The position numbers were made by a program, and so were the translations under genes. A stretch of 5,069 nt of DNA from Archaeoglobi archaeon (lineage in GTDB: Archaea > Halobacteriota > Archaeoglobi > Archaeoglobales > Archaeoglobaceae): NCBI GenBank assembly GCA_004347865.1, contig QNUZ01000156.1:1-5069 (forward strand), in the 5' to 3' direction. Below the pieces are notes generated by a model. It saw only the letters and a program-made list of their open reading frames with translations, ran no database searches and was not told where the DNA came from. Within the stretch, counting starts at the first letter, position 1. Each line of letters begins with the position of its first letter. Of this stretch, positions 1-4,707 are shown one piece after another.

Positions 1-731
1 GCTTGAACGGATTCACGCTGATAGCTGAAAAGGGGGATATAAGGATAGGCGAGGTTTTGGGAGTCGTCGGAGCAAATGCTACGGGAAAATCAACTTTTGT
101 GAAGGTTCTGGCCGGAGTGCTTGAAGACGACGAAAAAAAGCTGAAACTGAATTTGAGGGTCAGCTACAAGCCCCAGTACGTAAAGGCGGATATTGATGAA
201 ACTGTGGAGGGCCTTCTGCGGAAGATAAACCCGATGATCTATTCCTCATTCATAAAAACCGAATTCCTGAAACCCATGGCCATTGAGGAAATTATGGATA
301 GGAATCTGCAGGACCTTAGCGGCGGAGAGCTGCAGAGGGTCGCAATCGTTGCATGTCTTCTGAGGGAGGCGGATCTCTACCTCCTTGACGAGCCAACAGC
401 TCATCTGGATGTTGAGCAGAGAAACGAGGCCGCCCGTCTGATAAGGAGGTTTGCGCTGAGCAATTCAAAGAGCGCCATAGTGGTTGACCACGACATATAC
501 TTCATTGACATGGTGAGCGACAGGCTAATGCTCTTTGAGGGTGAACCGGGTGTAGAGGGGTTTGCAGGAAGGCCGAGGGGTATGAGGGAGGGGATGAATG
601 CTTTTCTTTCAAAGCTTGGTATAACTTTTAGAAGAGACGAGGAAACGAAGAGACCGAGGGTAAACAAGCTCGATTCAAGGCTCGACAGGGAACAGAAGGC
701 CGCAGGGGAGTATTACTACTATGGGCTTTAA
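1..731 (+). CDS. ABCE1 / Rli1 ribosome-recycling ATPase, C-terminal part (5' end outside the window)
   Basis: This is the second nucleotide-binding domain and hinge of ABCE1 (RNase L inhibitor homologue), the cytosolic ATPase that splits ribosomes after termination in archaea and eukaryotes. The visible frame begins with a TTG codon at position 3, but this is an internal leucine; the N-terminal ferredoxin-like domain and first ATPase domain lie upstream. Numbered from that codon, I see Walker A GANATGKS (23-30), a Q-loop glutamine (58, in YKPQY), the signature LSGGELQR (105-112), Walker B LYLLDE (125-130), the D-loop AHLD (133-136) and the switch histidine 163 (VDHD). The C-terminal hinge (about 197-225: GMNAFLSKLGITFRRD, then RPRVNK) and the ending DREQKAAGEYYY are diagnostic of ABCE1 rather than of transporter ATPases. 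The ABCE1-specific Walker A is more often GPNGIGKT or GENGTGKT, so GANATGKS is slightly divergent but intact. It ends TAA, 2 nt before the opposing SWIM gene. Confidence 0.95.
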   Translation, partial: LNGFTLIAEKGDIRIGEVLGVVGANATGKSTFVKVLAGVLEDDEKKLKLNLRVSYKPQYVKADIDETVEGLLRKINPMIYSSFIKTEFLKPMAIEEIMDRNLQDLSGGELQRVAIVACLLREADLYLLDEPTAHLDVEQRNEAARLIRRFALSNSKSAIVVDHDIYFIDMVSDRLMLFEGEPGVEGFAGRPRGMREGMNAFLSKLGITFRRDEETKRPRVNKLDSRLDREQKAAGEYYYYGL

Positions 732-733
732 CG

Positions 734-1060
734 CTAAGGTTTTTGATAGTCCGTATAGTAGGCATTGATTTCGTCGTATCGCTTTATCAGCTTTGCCACC
801 TCAACTGCGAGTATGTGTGCACATGGCTTTTGACCCTTCAGCTTTAGCTGGAAATCGGGGCAGGAGCAGAAGAATTCGTCTACAATGTACTCATTTCTGC
901 CGACAACAACGAAGAAGTCCCTGTACTTTTTGATCCGGTTCTGGGAAAGGTAAAAATAGGCCTTTTCACCCCTTTTGCCGTAGTTCAGAAATAGGGCCTT
1001 GTATAAATCGTAACCCAAACCCTTTTTTGAGGCTTCAACGACTTCATTCGCTATCTTCAT
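734..1060 (-). CDS. Small SWIM zinc-finger protein, possible RadA accessory factor (Shu2/SWS1-like motif)
   Basis: A 108-residue protein whose centre carries a SWIM zinc-binding motif: C65-S-C67, twelve residues, then C80-A-H82 followed by I-L-A85. This is CxCx12CxHxxA. The final alanine at this spacing is the extension reported for the eukaryotic Shu2/SWS1 family, which acts with Rad51 paralogues in recombination. The N-terminal part (1-64) holds a strand-rich segment (YFYLSQ, FFVVVG, YIVDEF) that usually precedes the zinc site in SWIM proteins, and the C-terminal part is a helix. The ATG at 1058-1060 lies inside the end of the upstream DUF2150-like gene (17-bp overlap), suggesting co-transcription and coupled translation downstream of radA. 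No clear Shine-Dalgarno precedes it, only a purine run. The SWIM assignment is firm; the role with RadA is inferred from motif and context, and other DNA- or protein-binding roles remain possible. The stop (TAG) is 2 nt from the ABCE1 stop. Confidence 0.85.
   Translation of the reverse strand: MKIANEVVEASKKGLGYDLYKALFLNYGKRGEKAYFYLSQNRIKKYRDFFVVVGRNEYIVDEFFCSCPDFQLKLKGQKPCAHILAVEVAKLIKRYDEINAYYTDYQKP
740..744 (+). terminator. Possible T-tract terminator for the ABCE1 gene
   Basis: A run of five T residues lies 9 nt after the ABCE1 stop codon, inside the last codons of the convergent SWIM gene. Archaeal RNA polymerase can terminate at short T-rich tracts without a strong hairpin, so this is the best local candidate. 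One five-base run is weak evidence. Confidence 0.25.
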
Positions 1061-1622
1061 CTTCTTGTGTTTCTTCGCTTGTGTCTATCTTTGAAAGCTC
1101 GACAACCATGCTGATCGCATCTATACCGTCTAGCCAGCTGAGGATGATGGAATCTTCAGGCAAATTCATTTCCGGAAGTGTTTCGCCCTTTATGACTCTG
1201 ACGCCAATTCTCGCAATTGCGTCCAGCGCAGAATCAAGCTCCCCCTCTTTTTCCCTCTCGATTGACTCTTTTATAAGCTCACGAATGCCCTTTTTGCTGG
1301 TCTTACCTTCAAAGTAGTATTTGAAGGACTCAACCACAGCCCTTACGGCTTCGGAGGTGAGTGCGAACATATCCGTCTTTATGTCCGATTTGAAATCGTA
1401 ATCTTTGCCGAAGTAAGAGAGAATCTTCTCAAGTTCCTTTAAAGCATCATCTTTTTTGATCTCCCGATCCTTTACAGCGTTCAAAATGCTGAAACATGCG
1501 ATAACCGTGTCCTCGAGCATTTGATCGAAAACGGATAGAGAATTTGGATCCTCCTCATTAACCTCGCTTTCCTCGATCTTCTTTATCCAGTTCTGTATTC
1601 TCGTTTCTGGATAGAAATCCAT
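1044..1622 (-). CDS. Archaeal protein of unknown function, DUF2150-like
   Basis: A 192-residue, strongly acidic and apparently all-helical cytosolic protein with no signal peptide, membrane segment or obvious catalytic motif. The N-terminus (MDFYPETRIQNWIKKIEESE) and the following VFDQMLEDTVIACFSIL segment resemble, from memory, the uncharacterised archaeal family DUF2150; I could not test this with a profile. The middle (about 55-125) is a series of charged amphipathic helices, and residues 135-178 a more hydrophobic helical block (IARIGVRVI, SWLDGIDAISMVVEL). It ends in a disordered acidic tail rich in Glu, Asp, Ser and Thr (about 180-192), part of which is encoded where the SWIM gene start overlaps. 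It sits between radA and the SWIM gene, 31 nt after the radA stop, so it is probably in the same operon. A helical acidic adaptor for the recombination proteins is conceivable, but no function should be assigned. The ATG at 1622 has no Shine-Dalgarno, though a TATA-like box lies 21-26 nt upstream. Confidence 0.75.
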   Translation of the reverse strand: MDFYPETRIQNWIKKIEESEVNEEDPNSLSVFDQMLEDTVIACFSILNAVKDREIKKDDALKELEKILSYFGKDYDFKSDIKTDMFALTSEAVRAVVESFKYYFEGKTSKKGIRELIKESIEREKEGELDSALDAIARIGVRVIKGETLPEMNLPEDSIILSWLDGIDAISMVVELSKIDTSEETQEDEDSE

Positions 1623-1642
1623 ATGGAAAATTTTTGGGGAGG

Positions 1643-1648
1643 ATATAA
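1643..1648 (-). promoter_or_regulatory. Possible internal TATA box upstream of the DUF2150-like gene
   Basis: On the - strand, TTATAT lies 21-26 nt before the ATG at 1622, close to the spacing expected of an archaeal TATA box for a leaderless or nearly leaderless transcript. No ribosome-binding site is visible between box and start. The box falls in the short gap just after the radA stop, so the gene could be read both from the radA promoter and from this site. A six-base A/T match can arise by chance. Confidence 0.3.
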
Positions 1649-1654
1649 GGGTTT

Positions 1655-2623
1655 CTACTTGGAGTCCTCAACTCCCCTCTCGGTGATTTTGAACACAACC
1701 TCGGATTCGGGAAGGTGAGGCGAGTCGACCAAACGGGCTATTCTGAGCTCTCCCTTGCTCTTCTTTAGATACACCCTGTAGGTTGCCGTATGCGCCACGA
1801 TGTGCCCTCCGACGGGTTTTGTCGGATCCCCAAACATTATGTCCGGGCGGGCCATTACCTGATTCGTCACAACAATGGCCGCATTGAACAGTTCGCCGAA
1901 TTTCATGAGATCGTGCATGTGCCTATTGAGCTTCTGCTGTCGATCGGCAAGAGTTCCCCTGCCAACGTATTCAGCTCTGAAGTGCGAGGTTAGAGAATCG
2001 ACTATGAGCAGTCTAACCTGCTTTCCCTCTTTCTTCAGCCTTTCGGCGAGTTCCTTTGCGTTGTCAACCAGAAGTATCTGGTGGTTTGAATTGTAGGCCT
2101 GGGCAACGAAGATGTTCTTGAGCACCTCGTTTGGATCCAGTTTCTTTGCCGTTGCCATCTGTATTATTCTTTCCGGCCTAAAAGTGTTCTCGGTGTCAAT
2201 CACAATGGCGCAGCCTTCAAGACCCCCCTTCTCTTCTGGAAGCTGAACGTTTACTGCCAGCTGATGGCAGAGCTGGGTTTTTCCACTACCAAACTCTCCA
2301 AAAAGCTCTGTAATCGCTTGGGTTTCAATTCCACCGCCAAAGAGGTTATCAAGCTCTTTGCTCCCCGTTGTTATTTTTTTAACGTTTTTTCTTCTCTCAA
2401 GAACTTTGTCTCCGCTCTCGAAGCCTCCGATATTTGCCATCTTTCTTGCGTGCTGTATGATTTTTTGGGCATTCGATTCGCTTATTCCACCTATTGCTGA
2501 CAGTTCTGCAGGAGAGGCAATAGCTATCGATTCTATACTTGTGAATCCTGCTTCTCTGAGTTTTTTCGCCGTCTCTGGTCCAACTCCTGGGATCTCTTCG
2601 AGATCTATAAATTCTTCCGTCAT
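1655..2623 (-). CDS. radA: DNA repair and recombination protein RadA
   Basis: The archaeal RecA/Rad51-family recombinase, which forms ATP-dependent filaments on single-stranded DNA and catalyses homologous pairing and strand exchange. Full length at 322 residues from the ATG at 2623. The N-terminal helix-hairpin-helix domain (about 5-62) contains IPGVGP and AELSAIGGIS. The linker GGFESGD (66-72) is the polymerisation motif, in which the phenylalanine docks on the neighbouring subunit. The ATPase core has Walker A GEFGSGKT (109-116), the IDTENTFRPERI segment carrying the catalytic glutamate, Walker B LLIVD (205-209), and the L2 DNA-binding region from NQVMARPD to GGHIVAHT (about 254-279). The protein ends at VEDSK, with no intein or insertion. 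An in-frame GTG at 2629 would add two residues and has GTGA 7 nt upstream, but the ATG at 2623 lies 27 nt from the centre of the TATA-like element, which suits leaderless translation. It appears to head the unit radA, DUF2150-like, SWIM. Confidence 0.97.
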   Translation of the reverse strand: MTEEFIDLEEIPGVGPETAKKLREAGFTSIESIAIASPAELSAIGGISESNAQKIIQHARKMANIGGFESGDKVLERRKNVKKITTGSKELDNLFGGGIETQAITELFGEFGSGKTQLCHQLAVNVQLPEEKGGLEGCAIVIDTENTFRPERIIQMATAKKLDPNEVLKNIFVAQAYNSNHQILLVDNAKELAERLKKEGKQVRLLIVDSLTSHFRAEYVGRGTLADRQQKLNRHMHDLMKFGELFNAAIVVTNQVMARPDIMFGDPTKPVGGHIVAHTATYRVYLKKSKGELRIARLVDSPHLPESEVVFKITERGVEDSK

Positions 2624-2641
2624 CAGCACAAATCTTTCACA

Positions 2642-2658
2642 AAAAAGTTAAACTTTTT
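2642..2658. repeat. Perfect 17-bp palindrome overlapping the radA promoter
   Basis: AAAAAGTT, one central base, then AACTTTTT: 8-bp inverted arms with no mismatch, centred on position 2650. On the - strand the centre gives GTTTAAC, the TATA-like core of the radA promoter, 27 nt before the ATG at 2623. The symmetry suits a dimeric regulator that would block TBP/TFB binding. It could also simply be an A/T-rich BRE/TATA region that happens to be symmetric, since TTTAA boxes are partly self-complementary. Confidence 0.6.
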
Positions 2659-2659
2659 G
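2648..2659 (-). promoter_or_regulatory. Probable radA promoter (BRE/TATA-like element)
   Basis: The - strand reads CAAAAAGTTTAA: an A-rich stretch resembling a BRE followed by a TTTAA box. The TTTAA core covers 25-29 nt before the ATG at 2623 and 19-23 nt before the alternative GTG at 2629. The first spacing fits a leaderless mRNA beginning at the ATG; the second would place the transcription start inside the coding region. The element lies within the 17-bp palindrome. Confidence 0.45.
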
Positions 2660-2689
2660 CTTCGGGTGCTTAGGGGCTGAACAAGCTTG

Positions 2690-2708
2690 ACTCTAAAAAT
2701 AGGAGAGT
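2690..2708 (-). terminator. Weak hairpin with T5 tract, possible terminator after the DUF2148 gene
   Basis: A 5-bp inverted repeat (ACTCT and AGAGT) encloses nine bases that, on the - strand, include five consecutive T residues (2695-2699). It lies about 95 nt after the DUF2148 stop and before the radA promoter. Archaeal termination depends mainly on the T-tract, so it could separate the two transcription units. The stem is short and the tract is in the loop, so this is tentative. Confidence 0.2.
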
Positions 2709-2774
2709 TTGATCTCGATGGTTGTTGGTTTCTATCTTTTCTCCACGATAGGGTCACGGTGGCAGTAACTGGTA

Positions 2775-2804
2775 GAATCTCCTGATTTTAGTCTTCTGGA
2801 GTTC
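2775..2804. repeat. Imperfect hairpin at the end of the DUF2148 gene
   Basis: GAA, a bulged T, then CTCC pairs with GGAG-TTC across a 15-base loop, giving seven base pairs with one bulge. It covers the first two read bases of the DUF2148 stop codon and the 28 bases after it. It could protect the 3' end of that transcript, but it lacks a following T-tract and may be chance. Confidence 0.25.
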
Positions 2805-3348
2805 AACTCTTTCTGTCGAAGAACGGATTTTTGCCCTCGACAGCGATCGGGATTGCAAAGGCCACATCGCAATCAGTTAATCCGAGCTCTTTGGCAGCCA
2901 ATCCAGCTCTGTACATTATCCTCGTATCGACCCCGAGAATGGCAGAGAGCTTTACTGCTGAACCAAGGGCTATTCCGAGATCCACAAGCTTAAAGGCGCA
3001 GTTTGGACCCCTGAACTTCACTTCCGCTCTCGTTGCCTTTTCAAATTCTGCGCAGTTTTTGAATCCACAAGCCCCGCAGTTTATACCGAGGGATCTTCCG
3101 CCCCTGAGACCAATTATAACCATCCCTTTTGCTTTTCTAATACTGTTGGCATCCCTCAGAAAGTCCCTATCTTCTGCAGCGAATTCCTCCATCTTCTTCG
3201 CAATCATCTCTATCTCATCTTTCTCTACATAGAGAATTTCAATGTCATCGATACCCCTCGACTTTGGTGCGGTTCTTGCGGACTCTGCCATGAGATATGC
3301 GGCCATCATCACGGCTTCTTCCGCAAAATCTCTTTCGCTTTTCACCAT
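2803..3348 (-). CDS. DUF2148 ferredoxin-like iron-sulfur protein
   Basis: A 181-residue cytosolic protein of the DUF2148 family, which is widespread in anaerobic archaea and bacteria and has no established function. The N-terminal region (about 8-35) has the family's helical start ending in ARTAPKSRGIDDIE. The centre carries a cysteine cluster, C91-x2-C94-x4-C99 followed by C117 (CGACGFKNC, then GPNC), a spacing suited to one [4Fe-4S] cluster and similar to that in small CO-dehydrogenase-type iron-sulfur domains. The C-terminal half has LVDLGIALGSAVKLS and DCDVAFAIPIAVEGKNPFFDR; this last stretch, with a fifth cysteine (160), also looks family-like. There is no membrane segment. The ATG at 3348 fits the usual family N-terminus. 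It sits alone between the esterase (55 nt upstream) and radA (about 180 nt downstream), both on the same strand. The family and cluster are clear; the partner and reaction are unknown. Confidence 0.88.
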   Translation of the reverse strand: MVKSERDFAEEAVMMAAYLMAESARTAPKSRGIDDIEILYVEKDEIEMIAKKMEEFAAEDRDFLRDANSIRKAKGMVIIGLRGGRSLGINCGACGFKNCAEFEKATRAEVKFRGPNCAFKLVDLGIALGSAVKLSAILGVDTRIMYRAGLAAKELGLTDCDVAFAIPIAVEGKNPFFDRKS

Positions 3349-3366
3349 GAAGGATATTAGCTGAAC

Positions 3367-3372
3367 ATTAAA
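3367..3372 (-). promoter_or_regulatory. Possible TATA box for the DUF2148 gene
   Basis: On the - strand, an A-rich stretch (GCAAAA) leads into TTTAAT at 19-24 nt before the ATG. The spacing is slightly shorter than ideal for a leaderless start, but no Shine-Dalgarno is present in the intervening bases. The 55-bp gap after the esterase stop is long enough for a separate promoter. Confidence 0.3.
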
Positions 3373-3403
3373 TTTTGCATTTTCCTAGAGCCATAAAATG
3401 AAG

Positions 3404-4612
3404 TCAACTTTGACCTTCAACGAGATCCAAGCATGTGCCTTCCATCAGCTTGTTAACCCATTGATAAAGCTTAACTCCATTGATCTCTTCGCTGTAGAAC
3501 CTATCCTTGAGAAACGGGAGAAACGGGTACAGAAGACCACCGGTTATCAGGGTGTGATGGAATGATACGGGCATAAATCTGCAAAATCTATCTGGAAACA
3601 TTTCGCGGATCTCTCCGGTCACTCTTAGCAACCTTTTCTGGTAATCCCAAGGCGAGTATCCGCTGAACATAGTTCCTATTATCAGATCTCTCTGGTCCTC
3701 TAATAAGGCATAAATGCAATTTCCACATCCGCCGGCAGAACCGTTTAAACCAAACTCGAGCGCGTAAATCGGATCTTTGATGAGATACGGTATCGCTCCT
3801 TCCGGGAAATTTTGAACGGCTCCCCACCTCTCCATGACCTCAGAAATTTGGAACTTGCTTTTAGGATCAGGCATTATGCCCGGGCCCGCATCGTTGATTG
3901 CCAAAATCGGCTTGTTAAATATCTTCCATGCATAATAAGCGTGTAGTAAGGTTCCGTAACCACCGGCACTAGAACCGCTGAGTACGACCCTGTCCCAGTT
4001 TTTCTGCGAGGCATATCGAAGAGCAACAACCGCGTTGACAAAACCCACGTGATAGACCGTCTTTGTGTTGGGAGGGCTGCCGTAGTAGTATTTGACAACC
4101 CTGTTCCCCATATGGATGTCGCCTGTGTTGTAGGGTATGAAAATCATTGTCCAGTTTCTAAAAGGGTTTTCCGGATTTTTAACATCGAATATCCCTCCCC
4201 TGTAGTATAACTTTAGAACCCACGTTTGCGATTCTAGAGCTACCACGTATCCAGGTTCAAATGGAGGTTCGCAACTCTCGAGAGATGTGCAAATCAGTGG
4301 TTTGCAGGTTGCGTAATCTGCACAGGCTCCACCGCCCTCGAGAAAGATCAGGAGTTTATTTTCAGATCCCTTTCTGACCATTATGAAGGTCTTTTCGCCT
4401 AATCCATTCACACAGGGCCACGGAAGTTGGACTTTTTGCCAGTTCAACCCATCGTTGGGATCGTCGATGGGCAAGGAATCTATGGACGGCATTTGACTTA
4501 TGTCGATCTCAAATGGATTCGCGTAGGTCCCATTTAGTATATCGTAGCTTCCAAGGGCCGAAACGGGCAGTAGGGTGATCATGACCGCTTCCAGCAGCAA
4601 ATACAATTTCAT
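3404..4612 (-). CDS. Secreted pectinacetylesterase/Notum-family serine hydrolase
   Basis: A 402-residue alpha/beta hydrolase predicted to be exported. Residues 2-21 look like a signal peptide, with a hydrophobic core and an A-L-G cleavage-type site before S22; the glutamate at position 7 within the core is unusual. The mature protein carries the family hallmarks: LLIFLEGGGAC (87-97, oxyanion-hole region), FIPYNTGDIHMGN (158-170), the nucleophile elbow GSSAGGYG (213-220, Ser215 the likely nucleophile), INDAGPG (239-245), and SFHHTLI (350-356), where His352 or His353 would complete the triad. Asp306 or Asp309 (EDQRD) is my guess for the acid. Family members remove acetyl groups from pectin in plants and palmitoleate from Wnt in animals (Notum), so the substrate here is unknown: an extracellular polysaccharide or lipid ester is plausible. 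Nine cysteines (67, 97, 103, 108, 114, 296, 299, 344, 394) suggest disulfides stabilising an extracellular hot enzyme. It has its own promoter-like region and no obvious functional link to its neighbours. Confidence 0.85.
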   Translation of the reverse strand: MKLYLLLEAVMITLLPVSALGSYDILNGTYANPFEIDISQMPSIDSLPIDDPNDGLNWQKVQLPWPCVNGLGEKTFIMVRKGSENKLLIFLEGGGACADYATCKPLICTSLESCEPPFEPGYVVALESQTWVLKLYYRGGIFDVKNPENPFRNWTMIFIPYNTGDIHMGNRVVKYYYGSPPNTKTVYHVGFVNAVVALRYASQKNWDRVVLSGSSAGGYGTLLHAYYAWKIFNKPILAINDAGPGIMPDPKSKFQISEVMERWGAVQNFPEGAIPYLIKDPIYALEFGLNGSAGGCGNCIYALLEDQRDLIIGTMFSGYSPWDYQKRLLRVTGEIREMFPDRFCRFMPVSFHHTLITGGLLYPFLPFLKDRFYSEEINGVKLYQWVNKLMEGTCLDLVEGQS

Positions 4613-4634
4613 GATTGAAGGTTAATTTCTGGAA

Positions 4635-4640
4635 TTTAAA
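4635..4640 (-). promoter_or_regulatory. Probable TATA box of the secreted esterase gene
   Basis: TTTAAA lies 23-28 nt before the esterase ATG on the - strand, within the 8-bp palindrome ATTTAAAT (4634-4641). The 22 bases between box and ATG contain no Shine-Dalgarno, so a leaderless transcript starting at or next to the ATG is likely. CTCAAGA in front of the box occupies the BRE position. Confidence 0.5.
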
Positions 4641-4660
4641 TCTTGAGCTTTCTTGAGGTT
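4641..4660. repeat. Tandem 10-bp direct repeat abutting the esterase TATA box
   Basis: TCTTGAGCTT is followed directly by TCTTGAGGTT, nine of ten bases identical. Read on the - strand, two copies of AASCTCAAGA lie one helical turn apart and touch the TATA box. Tandem sites on the same DNA face upstream of a core promoter are a common arrangement for transcription-factor binding. No factor can be named. Confidence 0.5.
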
Positions 4661-4707
4661 TCGGCAAGAGAGTGTGGTATGTAGGTGCTATCCGCCAATG
4701 GCAGAGT

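Noticed and set aside
401..667. - strand frame opposite ABCE1
   Set aside because: It lies entirely within well-conserved ABCE1 coding sequence.
1790..2096. Overlapping + strand open frames opposite radA
   Set aside because: They are antisense to strongly conserved RadA coding sequence, and their translations show no recognisable domain or start signal.
2264..2651. + strand open frames opposite the radA N-terminus
   Set aside because: Phe/Ser/Leu-rich translations are typical of the antisense of a charged helical protein; there is no promoter or conserved motif.
2718..2768. 16-codon + strand reading frame in the radA/DUF2148 gap
   Set aside because: Too short, no properly spaced ribosome-binding site and no TATA box at the right distance.
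2630..2802. C/D-box small RNA in the intergenic gap
   Set aside because: CTGA occurs, but no RTGATGA C box is found on either strand in the right arrangement.
2831..3232. 133-codon + strand open frame opposite the DUF2148 gene
   Set aside because: The - strand frame has the conserved cysteine cluster; the + frame is low in charge and has no motif.
3588..4098. Alternative-frame - strand ORFs inside the esterase gene
   Set aside because: Their translations are Arg-rich or low-complexity without family features, while the esterase frame carries all hydrolase motifs.
4694..4702. GCCAATGGC palindrome just after the reverse gyrase stop
   Set aside because: Only 4-bp arms with one central base and no T-tract; expected by chance and not a credible terminator.
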